From NCBI GenBank assembly GCA_948585895.1, contig CAPBNZ010000086.1, positions 1-6,539 on the forward strand: a DNA stretch of 6,539 nt. Direction: 5' to 3'. Source of the stretch: an uncultured Clostridia bacterium (lineage in GTDB: Bacteria; Bacillota; Clostridia; TANB77; CAG-508). Shown here piece after piece: positions 1 to 5,837 of the stretch; position 1 is the stretch's first letter, and each line of letters begins with the position of its first letter. The notes under the pieces are model-generated. The model made no database searches. It saw only the letters and a list, made by a program, of their open reading frames with translations, and was not told the origin of the DNA. The translations under genes were made by a program, and so were the position numbers.

Positions 1-1
1 A

Positions 2-550
2 TTTCCAGTTACATTAATCAAAAATAATGGCTTGAAGTCATCTGAACTGAAACTTGTAGAATCAGTTATAGAAGAAAATCAAGAAGTAGAGAAAAATAAG
101 AAGGAAGATAAACCCAAAGAAATGGTGCCAAAACAAGATTATGAGGAGTTAGATGACAGATATAAAAGAATATTAGCAGAATTTGAAAACTTTAAAAAAA
201 GAAGTAGCAAAGAAAGAGATGCATTATATAATTCTATTCTTTCAGACGTGGTAGAAATCATTCTTCCTGTATTAGACAATTTAGAAAATGCTGCAAAAAT
301 AGAAACACAAGATGAAGAGTACAAAAAGGGAGTAGAACTTGTACTAAAACAATTTCAAGATGTTTTAGCATCAAGAGGTGTAGAAGAAATAAAAACAGTA
401 GGGGAAATTTTTGATCCTGAGCTTCATGAGGCAGTAAGTAGTATTCAAGATGAAAATTTGAGAGAAAAGGAAATTGCTGAAGAATATAGAAAAGGCTATA
501 AAATAGGTAGTAGAGTGATACGCCATTCTATGGTGGTAGTAGCCAACTAA
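2..550 (+). CDS. grpE: GrpE, nucleotide exchange factor for DnaK (5' end uncertain)
   Basis: GrpE is the cytoplasmic co-chaperone that releases ADP from DnaK and so resets the Hsp70 cycle. Numbered from a TTG at 32, the protein has 172 residues, within the usual 170-210. It starts with a charged, Lys/Glu-rich low-complexity tail (about 1-35). A long coiled-coil helix follows (about 36-95) and contains the family's AEFENFKKR segment (49-57). The C-terminal beta domain ends in the classic GrpE signature, KGYKIGSRVIRHSMVVV, at 154-170. The start is not certain: the TTG has no Shine-Dalgarno sequence in front of it, and the frame stays open to the window edge, so the true start may lie upstream. 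The next gene follows after 155 bases. dnaK and dnaJ downstream fit the usual hrcA-grpE-dnaK-dnaJ order. Family assignment is secure; only the 5' end is in doubt. Confidence 0.95.
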   Translation, partial: FPVTLIKNNGLKSSELKLVESVIEENQEVEKNKKEDKPKEMVPKQDYEELDDRYKRILAEFENFKKRSSKERDALYNSILSDVVEIILPVLDNLENAAKIETQDEEYKKGVELVLKQFQDVLASRGVEEIKTVGEIFDPELHEAVSSIQDENLREKEIAEEYRKGYKIGSRVIRHSMVVVAN

Positions 551-590
551 ATGAATGAAAAGTAATAATTTGTACATTTTCGATATTCAT
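551..590 (+). other. imperfect stem-loop just after grpE
   Basis: Directly after the grpE stop, atgaat (551-556) can pair with attcat (585-590), gaaaa (557-561) with ttttc (577-581), and gta (562-564) with tac (573-575), with a three-base bulge at 582-584. No T-run follows, so it is not a canonical intrinsic terminator. It may affect the grpE 3' end, or it may be chance in A/T-rich DNA. Confidence 0.25.
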
Positions 591-596
591 TATAAC
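570..596 (+). promoter_or_regulatory. possible sigma-A promoter for the CYTH gene
   Basis: A TTGTAC (570-575) and a TATAAC (591-596) are separated by 15 bases. This could drive the CYTH gene and, by read-through, dnaK. The spacing is short and such boxes are common in A/T-rich DNA, so support is weak. Confidence 0.25.
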
Positions 597-705
597 CTTT
601 GAGATGTACCAACATACACCTTCAACTTGTAATGAATAAAAAAATGCATATCTTATCAGATTTGATTGGTTTAGCCAATAAGTCATTAGATTTTGGGAGA
701 AAGCA

Positions 706-1293
706 ATGAACAAAGAAATTGAAAGAAAATATGAGGTAAAGTATTTGCCGAGTGATATAGAAATTGAAAGGGTAGAAAAAATAGAACAAGTATTTATTTA
801 TCATGATGGAAATACGCTCATAAGATTAAGAAAAATAGAAGCGAATCAATCAGTAAATTATAGGTATACAGTCAAAACAAAAGGTGATATACAATATGAT
901 AATAGCTATCAAATAGCACAAAAATATGAAATTGAAAGTAATATTACAAAAGAAAATTATGAACAGTTATTGACCAGAAAAATAAGTAACAAAATAACAA
1001 AAACAAGAATTATAATACCAATCAAAAATAATCTAAAGGTTGAAATGGATATTTATCATAGTTATTTAGAGGGACTTCTGACAGCAGAAGTGGAATTTAC
1101 AAATGAAGAAGATGCAAATCAATTTGATAAACCAGATTGGTTAGGAGAAGAAATTGGATACAAAGAATTATCGAATCGAAAATTAGCAGAAATGAATCAA
1201 AATGAATTTAGAAACAAAATGACAAAAGAAATTATGGAAAAGAATCGAGAAATAATAGAAGAGCTAAACAAACTCATACAAATAAGTTATTAA
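706..1293 (+). CDS. CYTH-domain protein (triphosphate tunnel metalloenzyme family)
   Basis: This 195-residue soluble protein belongs to the CYTH/triphosphate tunnel superfamily, which includes class IV adenylate cyclases, thiamine triphosphatases and inorganic tri/polyphosphatases. The N terminus carries the diagnostic ExExK motif, E4-I-E6-R-K8, whose acidic residues bind the metal and whose lysine contacts the triphosphate. Basic residues that would line the tunnel follow (R40, R42, R53, K57, K59). Then come an EMDIY strand, a second acidic strand EVEF (128-131), and the family's C-terminal pattern of PDWLGEEIG followed by LSNRKLAEM. A good ribosome binding site, gggaga (695-700), lies five bases before the ATG. 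The bacterial members vary in substrate, and cyclase versus phosphatase activity cannot be told from sequence; tripolyphosphatase-like hydrolysis is the more likely default. Its place between grpE and dnaK is unusual. The stop codon is only a few bases before the large inverted repeat upstream of dnaK. Confidence 0.9.
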   Translation: MNKEIERKYEVKYLPSDIEIERVEKIEQVFIYHDGNTLIRLRKIEANQSVNYRYTVKTKGDIQYDNSYQIAQKYEIESNITKENYEQLLTRKISNKITKTRIIIPIKNNLKVEMDIYHSYLEGLLTAEVEFTNEEDANQFDKPDWLGEEIGYKELSNRKLAEMNQNEFRNKMTKEIMEKNREIIEELNKLIQISY

Positions 1294-1300
1294 ATTTAAA

Positions 1301-1337
1301 AGTGATGATTTTGGGGACGGAGGAAAAAATCATCACT
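1301..1337 (+). repeat. GGGGAC-core repeat unit 1 (REP-like)
   Basis: This 37-bp unit has 12-bp self-complementary ends, agtgatgatttt (1301-1312) and aaaatcatcact (1326-1337), around the asymmetric core ggggacggaggaa (1313-1325). It can fold alone into a hairpin with the core as its loop. The GGGGAC core resembles dispersed repeats I recall from Firmicutes genomes, some linked to IS200-like REP-associated (RAYT) transposases. That link is from memory, and no transposase is present here. Confidence 0.8.
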
Positions 1338-1394
1338 GGAAATCAATATATTTTATAGTAGTGATGATTTTTTCCTCCGTCCCCAAAATCATCA
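1303..1394. repeat. REPIN-like perfect 35-bp inverted repeat between the CYTH gene and dnaK
   Basis: Positions 1303-1337 are the exact reverse complement of 1360-1394, so the spacer can form a 35-bp perfect stem with a 22-base A/T-rich loop (1338-1359). Each arm is itself nearly palindromic at its ends, so the alternative fold is two separate hairpins. The element begins eight bases after the CYTH stop codon and ends just ahead of the dnaK ribosome binding site. There is no T-run after the stem, so a classic terminator is not indicated. Two head-to-head REP-like units are the layout of a REPIN-type non-autonomous element. Confidence 0.85.
1360..1394 (-). repeat. GGGGAC-core repeat unit 2 (inverted copy)
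   Basis: This is the reverse complement of unit 1, matching 35 of its 37 bases; the last two positions differ. Its own ends, tgatgatttt (1362-1371) and aaaatcatca (1385-1394), can form a 10-bp hairpin whose loop is ttcctccgtcccc (1372-1384). The ttcctcc in that loop is complementary to the dnaK ribosome binding site downstream. Confidence 0.8.
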
Positions 1395-1400
1395 AAATAG

Positions 1401-1406
1401 AGGAGG
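1401..1406 (+). promoter_or_regulatory. dnaK ribosome binding site
   Basis: The sequence aggagg lies eight bases before the ATG at 1415. This places the dnaK start there and not at the in-frame ATG at 1361, which falls inside the inverted repeat. Bases 1402-1408 (ggaggaa) can pair with 1372-1378 (ttcctcc) in repeat unit 2. Confidence 0.9.
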
Positions 1407-1414
1407 AATTTAAA

Positions 1415-3253
1415 ATGGGAAAAATCATAGGAATTGACCTAGGAACAACGAATTCATGTGTAGCAGTAATGGAAGGTGGCGAACCAGTTGTTATACCAAA
1501 TGCAGAAGGAAATAGAACAACGCCATCTGTAGTTGCATTTTCAAAAAATGGAGAAAGATTAGTAGGACAAATTGCAAAACGTCAAGCGGTTACGAATCCA
1601 GATAACACAGTAATATCAATTAAAAGAAAAATGGGAACGAATGAAAAAGTTGATATAGAAGGTGACAAATTTTCACCACAAGAAATTTCAGCAATGATAT
1701 TACAGAAATTAAAAGCAGATGCTGAAAATTATTTAGGACAAAAAGTAACACAAGCTGTTATCACAGTACCAGCTTACTTTAGTGATAGTCAAAGACAAGC
1801 AACAAAAGATGCTGGAAAAATAGCAGGACTTGAGGTATTGAGAATTATCAACGAACCAACAGCAGCTTCTTTAGCTTATGGAATGGATAAAGAGCAAGAC
1901 CAAAAAATTATGATTTATGACTTAGGAGGTGGAACATTTGATGTTTCTATCTTAGATATTGGTGATGGCGTATTTGAAGTATTAGCAACAAATGGTAATA
2001 CTAAATTAGGTGGAGATGATTTTGATGAAGCAATTATTAATTATTTAGTAGACGAATTTAAAAAGTCAAATGGAATTGATTTAAAAACTGATAAGATGGC
2101 AATGCAAAGGTTAAAAGAAGCAGCAGAAAAAGCAAAGATTGAATTATCTGGTGTACAACAAACACAAATTAATCTACCATTTATTACAGCCGATTCAACA
2201 GGACCAAAACACTTAGATATTAATTTGACAAGAGCTAAATTCGAAGAATTAATTCATGATTTAGTAGAAGCAACTGCTGGTCCAGTTAACCAAGCTTTAA
2301 AAGATGCGGGATTAACACCAAATGATATCCATAAAGTATTATTAGTAGGTGGATCTACAAGAGTTCCAGCAGTTCAAGAAGCTGTAAAAAGAATCACAGG
2401 AAAGGATGCAGATAAAGGTATTAATCCAGATGAATGTGTTGCTATTGGAGCTGCTATTCAAGGTGGAGTGTTATCAGGAGATGTAAAAGATTTAGTATTA
2501 TTAGATGTAACACCACTTTCATTAGGAATTGAAACATATGGAGGAGTATTTACTAAATTAATTGAAAGAAATACAACTATACCAACTAAAAAGTCACAAA
2601 TATTCTCAACAGCAGCAGATGGTCAAACATCAGTTGAAGTTCATGTATTACAAGGTGAAAGAGAAATGGCTACTTATAACAAAACATTAGGAAGATTTCA
2701 GCTAACAGGAATTCCAGCAGCACCAAGAGGAGTGCCACAAATCGAAGTAACGTTTGACATTGATGCAAATGGAATTGTTCATGTATCAGCAAAAGATATG
2801 GCAACTGGAAATAGTCAGGATGTATCTATTACAGCATCTACTAATTTAACAGATGAGGACATTGATAAAGCAGTAAAAGATGCAGAAGCTCATGCAGAGG
2901 AAGATAAAAAGAAAAAAGAAGAAATTGAAGTAAAAAATAATGCAGAAAGCTTAGTATATAACAGTGAAAAAACATTAAAAGACTTAGGTGATAAAATTAG
3001 TGGAGAGGAAAAAGCAAAAGTAGAAACAGAAATAGAAGAAACTAAAAAGGCACTTGAAACAAAGGATACTGAAAAAATTAAAGAGGCAACAGAAAAATTA
3101 ACAAAAGTATTTTATGAGATGTCAGAAAAACTTTACAAAGCAGCAAATCCAAATGGATCAGCTGATGCTACACAAGGAGCAGATGCAAACCAGGCAGCAG
3201 ATGATGGTGTATATGATGCAGATTATAAGGTAGAGGATGAAGACAACAAATAG
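1415..3253 (+). CDS. dnaK: DnaK, Hsp70 chaperone
   Basis: DnaK is the ATP-dependent Hsp70 that binds exposed hydrophobic segments of client proteins in the cytoplasm, working with DnaJ and GrpE. From the ATG at 1415 it has 612 residues, normal for a Gram-positive DnaK. The N-terminal ATPase domain (about 1-358) opens with the phosphate-1 motif IGIDLGTTNSCVAV, carries INEPTAASLAYG, and has the phosphate-2 motif DLGGGTFDV starting at D169. The interdomain linker DLVLLD is at about 359-364. The substrate-binding beta domain follows, beginning DVTPLSLGIETYGG. The helical lid is rich in Lys/Glu, and the tail ends in an Asp/Glu-rich segment after an Ala/Asp/Gly-rich stretch, as in most bacterial DnaKs. 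The start is set by MGKIIGIDLG and an aggagg eight bases upstream; a longer version from 1361 would add 18 residues read from the repeat. The leader holds the REPIN-like repeat. No CIRCE operator is visible nearby, so heat-shock control presumably acts further upstream. Confidence 0.99.
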   Translation: MGKIIGIDLGTTNSCVAVMEGGEPVVIPNAEGNRTTPSVVAFSKNGERLVGQIAKRQAVTNPDNTVISIKRKMGTNEKVDIEGDKFSPQEISAMILQKLKADAENYLGQKVTQAVITVPAYFSDSQRQATKDAGKIAGLEVLRIINEPTAASLAYGMDKEQDQKIMIYDLGGGTFDVSILDIGDGVFEVLATNGNTKLGGDDFDEAIINYLVDEFKKSNGIDLKTDKMAMQRLKEAAEKAKIELSGVQQTQINLPFITADSTGPKHLDINLTRAKFEELIHDLVEATAGPVNQALKDAGLTPNDIHKVLLVGGSTRVPAVQEAVKRITGKDADKGINPDECVAIGAAIQGGVLSGDVKDLVLLDVTPLSLGIETYGGVFTKLIERNTTIPTKKSQIFSTAADGQTSVEVHVLQGEREMATYNKTLGRFQLTGIPAAPRGVPQIEVTFDIDANGIVHVSAKDMATGNSQDVSITASTNLTDEDIDKAVKDAEAHAEEDKKKKEEIEVKNNAESLVYNSEKTLKDLGDKISGEEKAKVETEIEETKKALETKDTEKIKEATEKLTKVFYEMSEKLYKAANPNGSADATQGADANQAADDGVYDADYKVEDEDNK

Positions 3254-3374
3254 AATCGAATGAAAAACTTCGTCTTACTTCGTTAAGCTACGAAAAAAAT
3301 CTTTCGATATACAAAAAGTATTATCTTAAGATTTTTTTCATGCTTGCCTAGTAATACTTGTTTTTAATTCGATT
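3254..3374. repeat. structured dnaK-dnaJ spacer bounded by a 15-bp inverted repeat
   Basis: Right after the dnaK stop, 3254-3268 pairs with 3360-3374 in 14 of 15 positions (mismatch at 3262/3366). Inside it are a perfect 12-bp stem, gaaaaaaatctt (3292-3303) with aagatttttttc (3328-3339), a small ttcgt/acgaa hairpin (3279-3283 with 3290-3294), and an alternative 8-bp pairing of aagtatta (3316-3323) with taatactt (3352-3359). The whole spacer could fold into a branched RNA. It may be an mRNA processing or stability element, or an old MITE-like insertion; no target-site duplication is clear. Confidence 0.6.
3292..3339 (+). terminator. hairpin with T-rich 3' arm, possible partial terminator between dnaK and dnaJ
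   Basis: A perfect 12-bp stem (3292-3303 with 3328-3339) encloses a 24-base loop, and its 3' arm carries seven consecutive T residues. The stem is A/T-rich and the loop is large, so it is a weak terminator at best. It could lower dnaJ expression relative to dnaK, which is common in this operon. Confidence 0.3.
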
Positions 3375-3385
3375 TATAGAAAATT

Positions 3386-3390
3386 GGAGG
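3386..3390 (+). promoter_or_regulatory. dnaJ ribosome binding site
   Basis: The sequence ggagg lies eight bases before the ATG at 3399. It decides the start against the in-frame TTG at 3384, which overlaps this site and would add five residues read from the site itself. Confidence 0.9.
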
Positions 3391-3398
3391 AAAAAAGA

Positions 3399-4556
3399 AT
3401 GGCAAGTAAAAGAGATTATTATGAAGTATTAGGAGTAAATAAAAATGCAACAGATGATGAGTTAAAAAAAGCTTATCGTAAACTTGCAAAAAAGTACCAT
3501 CCAGACGCAAATCCAGATAATAAAGTGGAAGCAGAAGCAAAATTCAAAGAAGTGAATGAAGCCTATGAAAATTTATCAGATCCACAAAAGAGAAGAATGT
3601 ATGACCAATTTGGAACTACGGATCCACAAGGATTTGGTGGAGCAGGAGGACCTTTTGGTGGTCAGGGAGGATACTATTCTTATAGTAGTTCTGATTTTGG
3701 AGACTTTGGAGATTTAGGAGATATTTTTTCATCTTTCTTTGGAGGAGGATTTGGAGGTAGAGCATCATCTAGAAGACAAACAGGACCTAAAAAAGGTGCA
3801 GATTTGAATTTGAGTATGGACATTACTTTTGAACAAGCCTTTTTAGGGGTGGAAAAAGAAGTTATCATTACCAGAGATGAAACATGTAATACTTGTCATG
3901 GAAGTGGAGCAAAATCAGGAACCTCTAAAATAAAATGTTCAGTATGTAATGGTACAGGTCAAGTTACACAAGTCCAAAACACTATTTTAGGTCAAATGCA
4001 AACAAGAAGAACTTGTACAACTTGTCATGGAACAGGAGAAATCATCAAAGAACCATGTGAATCCTGTCATGGAAAAGGAACCATAAGAAAACAACCAAAG
4101 ATAAAAGTAAAAATTCCAGCTGGAATTGATGATAATCAAACTGTGGTTTTAAGAGGAGAGGGAGAACCAGGAGAAAAAGGTGGTCCAAAAGGAGATTTAT
4201 ATATTACAGTCAGAATAAAAAGACATAGTATTTATACTAGAAAAGGAAATCATGTTTTATGTGAGGTGCCAATTACCATTACACAAGCAACATTAGGTAC
4301 AGAGTTAGAAATACCAATGGTAGATGGAACCAAAGAGAAATATAAAATACCAGATGGAACACAAACAGGTACAAAATTTACCATACGAAACAAAGGATTT
4401 AAATCAGTAAATTCAAGTAGTGTAGGAGATTTTGTATTTACTGTAACAGTACAAACACCAAAAAAATTGACAAAAGAACAAAGAGACTTGTTAACACAAT
4501 TAGCTAAAACCATGAATGAACAACCACCAATTAAAAAACGTGGATTATTTGGATAA
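3399..4556 (+). CDS. dnaJ: DnaJ, Hsp40 co-chaperone
   Basis: DnaJ delivers unfolded clients to DnaK and stimulates its ATP hydrolysis. The protein has 385 residues from the ATG at 3399, typical of a full-length type I DnaJ. The J domain (about 5-70) opens with RDYYEVLGV and contains the essential HPD motif at 34-36. A Gly/Phe-rich linker (about 77-130) follows, with several FGG and GGFGG runs. The zinc-binding region has all four CxxCxGxG repeats: C163/C166, C180/C183, C206/C209 and C220/C223. The C-terminal substrate-binding domains include KIKVKIPAGIDD, and the protein ends KKRGLFG. No essential residue is missing. It is the last gene of the chaperone block: a strong hairpin terminator follows about 80 bases after its stop. 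Confidence 0.98.
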   Translation: MASKRDYYEVLGVNKNATDDELKKAYRKLAKKYHPDANPDNKVEAEAKFKEVNEAYENLSDPQKRRMYDQFGTTDPQGFGGAGGPFGGQGGYYSYSSSDFGDFGDLGDIFSSFFGGGFGGRASSRRQTGPKKGADLNLSMDITFEQAFLGVEKEVIITRDETCNTCHGSGAKSGTSKIKCSVCNGTGQVTQVQNTILGQMQTRRTCTTCHGTGEIIKEPCESCHGKGTIRKQPKIKVKIPAGIDDNQTVVLRGEGEPGEKGGPKGDLYITVRIKRHSIYTRKGNHVLCEVPITITQATLGTELEIPMVDGTKEKYKIPDGTQTGTKFTIRNKGFKSVNSSSVGDFVFTVTVQTPKKLTKEQRDLLTQLAKTMNEQPPIKKRGLFG

Positions 4557-4611
4557 TTTCTTCTATCAACAAAAAATGATTTAATTATCGAATTTTATAA
4601 ATCACAAATAC

Positions 4612-4620
4612 TGTTATAAT
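4612..4620 (+). promoter_or_regulatory. extended -10 promoter element
   Basis: A consensus extended -10, tgttataat (TGnTATAAT), lies just downstream of dnaJ. There is no convincing -35 at the usual distance, which extended -10 promoters can tolerate. A transcript from it would begin near 4627 and run straight into the terminator at 4633-4697, so it would be about 70 bases unless it reads through to the genes downstream. Confidence 0.4.
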
Positions 4621-4632
4621 AGTTTACAAAAG

Positions 4633-4697
4633 TTAAAACGAAAGCTATCAACAATCTTATTTTGAGGACTGTTGAGGCTTTCGTTTTAGGTTTTTCT
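4633..4697 (+). terminator. intrinsic terminator of the chaperone operon
   Basis: aaaacgaaagc (4635-4645) is the exact complement of gctttcgtttt (4677-4687). The stem can extend outward by a T-A pair (4634/4688) and inward by caaca (4649-4653) with tgttg (4670-4674) across a small internal loop. Five T residues follow (4691-4695), then ctt. This is the clearest terminator in the window. Confidence 0.85.
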
Positions 4698-4722
4698 TAA
4701 TCTTAAGTAAGATAAGGAGCAG

Positions 4723-4830
4723 ATGTTTAAGCAAGGATTAAAAAGGTATAATCAAATCAATATGGTTATTGTTCTATTGATGTTGAGTTTTCTATATGGT
4801 TATGATAAAATAAGAAAAAAAGTCGTTTAA
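4723..4830 (+). CDS. possible small membrane peptide (35 residues)
   Basis: An ATG at 4723 opens a 35-residue frame ending in TAA at 4828-4830. The peptide has a basic N terminus (K3, K7, R8), one hydrophobic stretch of about 14 residues (roughly 13-26, rich in Val, Leu, Ile, Met, Phe) and a basic C terminus (K29, R31, K32, K33). That is the layout of a short single-span membrane protein. An aaggag (4714-4719) precedes the ATG by only three bases, closer than ideal. I do not recognise the peptide. It sits between the chaperone terminator and the membrane-anchored hydrolase, and a candidate hydrolase promoter overlaps its 3' half, so the frame could be accidental. Confidence 0.35.
   Translation: MFKQGLKRYNQINMVIVLLMLSFLYGYDKIRKKVV
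4777..4806 (+). promoter_or_regulatory. candidate sigma-A promoter for the hydrolase gene
   Basis: TTGATG (4777-4782) and TATGAT (4801-4806) are 18 bases apart, an acceptable sigma-A arrangement. Transcription would start near 4813, about 45 bases before the hydrolase ATG. It overlaps the small open frame at 4723-4830. Support is motif-level only. Confidence 0.35.
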
Positions 4831-4857
4831 AAATACGATAACGAAACAGAGGGAAAA

Positions 4858-5751
4858 ATGAAAAATAAAACAGTTAAAATAATATTAGCATTGTTTCTAA
4901 TTATTTTGCTAATTGTCATGTTAATTTTATCATATTATTTAATAGTAGATATTCAAACGAAAGTACCAAAAGAACTAGAAGAAACCTGTCAATTAGAAAC
5001 ACAGAAATTTATGGGAAGGAATATATTTATAGTAACATCAAAAAAACAAAAAAAGTCTAATATTAATATTTTATATTTTCATGGTGGAGCTTATGTAGCA
5101 GAAGCATCAAAACAGCATTGGCAATTTATTGAGCAAATAGTAAAAGATACAGGAGCAACTGTGATTTTTCCAGACTATCCATTAACTCCAAAATATAACT
5201 ATAAAGATGTATTTAAAATGCTAGTCCCACTGTATAAAGAAATCATAGAGAAGATAGACACGAATAATTTAATGATAATGGGAGATTCAGCGGGGGGAGG
5301 ACTAGCACTAGCGTTAGAAGAAAGAATGGGAGAAGAAAATTTGCCAATGCCAGCAAAAACAATTTTAATCTCGCCATGGTTAGATGTTAGGTTAACAAAT
5401 CCAGAAATAGATGAAGTTCAAAAAGATGATAAAGAATTAAATAAAGAAACACTAAAATTAGCAGGGATTGCCTATGCAGGAGAAGATGGTATCAATTGTT
5501 ATTTAGTTAACCCAATAGATGGAAAACTATCAAAGTTAAAAAACGTTACTATTCTAACAGGAACACATGATATTTTAAATCCAGATGTGAACATATTAAA
5601 AGAAAGAGCAGAAAAAGAAAATATTGAAATAGACATCAAAGAATATCAGCAAGCAGGGCATATATGGATGATAGAAAAAAATAGTAAGCAAGAATTAATT
5701 GAGCAAGGATATCAAGAAATCCTAAAACAAATAATAGAAGAAAACAGGTAA
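4858..5751 (+). CDS. membrane-anchored alpha/beta hydrolase, HSL-type esterase/lipase
   Basis: This 297-residue protein is an alpha/beta-fold hydrolase of the hormone-sensitive-lipase group (Abhydrolase_3), whose members cleave carboxylic esters of short or medium acyl chains. A hydrophobic segment (about 8-30) follows a basic MKNKTVK start and gives an uncleaved signal anchor, which by the positive-inside rule places the catalytic domain outside the cell. The oxyanion-hole motif HGG is at 75-77, the nucleophile elbow GDSAGG at 142-147 with Ser144, the acid is Asp238 in GTHD, and the base is His268 in AGHIW, so the triad is complete. DYPLTP and ISPWLD are also typical of the group. The ATG has a gaggg four bases upstream. 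It lies 86 bases before an acyltransferase-like gene, and the pair may make and remove acyl groups on a lipid or small molecule; that is inference. The substrate is unknown. Confidence 0.88.
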   Translation: MKNKTVKIILALFLIILLIVMLILSYYLIVDIQTKVPKELEETCQLETQKFMGRNIFIVTSKKQKKSNINILYFHGGAYVAEASKQHWQFIEQIVKDTGATVIFPDYPLTPKYNYKDVFKMLVPLYKEIIEKIDTNNLMIMGDSAGGGLALALEERMGEENLPMPAKTILISPWLDVRLTNPEIDEVQKDDKELNKETLKLAGIAYAGEDGINCYLVNPIDGKLSKLKNVTILTGTHDILNPDVNILKERAEKENIEIDIKEYQQAGHIWMIEKNSKQELIEQGYQEILKQIIEENR

Positions 5752-5761
5752 ATTAACCTGT
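5744..5761 (+). repeat. small inverted repeat overlapping the hydrolase stop codon
   Basis: acaggt (5744-5749) and acctgt (5756-5761) are exact complements separated by six bases. The hairpin overlaps the TAA stop at 5749-5751 and shares bases with the first cctgtcccc repeat. It is too small, and lacks a T-run, to be a convincing terminator. Confidence 0.35.
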
Positions 5762-5813
5762 CCCCAAAGTGACCAAAAGTGGATAGTGTGTGCCTGTCCC
5801 AAACTAACCAAAT
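5757..5813 (-). repeat. two tandem GGGGAC-type repeats between hydrolase and acyltransferase genes
   Basis: cctgtccccaaagtgacc (5757-5774) and cctgtcccaaactaacc (5793-5809) are imperfect direct repeats that continue with accaaa in both. On the minus strand they read as TTTGGGGACAGG and TTTGGGACAGG. They share the TTTGGGGAC core with the inverted repeat ahead of dnaK, which suggests one dispersed repeat family in this genome. No inverted partner is present, so they look like half elements. Confidence 0.6.
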
Positions 5814-5837
5814 TGAACAAAAAAGAGAGGAAAGCAA

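Noticed and set aside
632..709. 25-residue frame ending in an ATGA overlap with the CYTH start
   Set aside because: There is no ribosome binding site before its ATG and no recognisable composition; the overlap is probably chance.
371..804. Minus-strand open frames across grpE and the CYTH gene
   Set aside because: They are Phe/Tyr/Ser-rich shadows of A/T-rich + strand genes, with no ribosome binding sites or family features.
1303..1394. The 35-bp inverted repeat as a standard intrinsic terminator
   Set aside because: No T-run follows either arm, and the stem is far longer than typical terminators; a repeat element fits better, though some effect on termination is not excluded.
1361..1414. 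18-residue N-terminal extension of DnaK from an upstream in-frame ATG
   Set aside because: It is read from the inverted repeat, resembles no DnaK N terminus, and the ATG at 1415 has an ideal aggagg and the standard MGKIIGIDLG start.
551..1414. CIRCE operator search ahead of the CYTH gene and dnaK
   Set aside because: No TTAGCACTC or GAGTGCTAA half-site was found in the window.
3384..3398. TTG start for DnaJ five residues upstream
   Set aside because: The TTG overlaps the ggagg that serves the ATG at 3399, and DnaJ proteins begin close to the RDYYEVLG segment.
4250..4513. 87-residue minus-strand frame within dnaJ
   Set aside because: It lies fully inside the conserved DnaJ C-terminal coding region and has no supporting signal.
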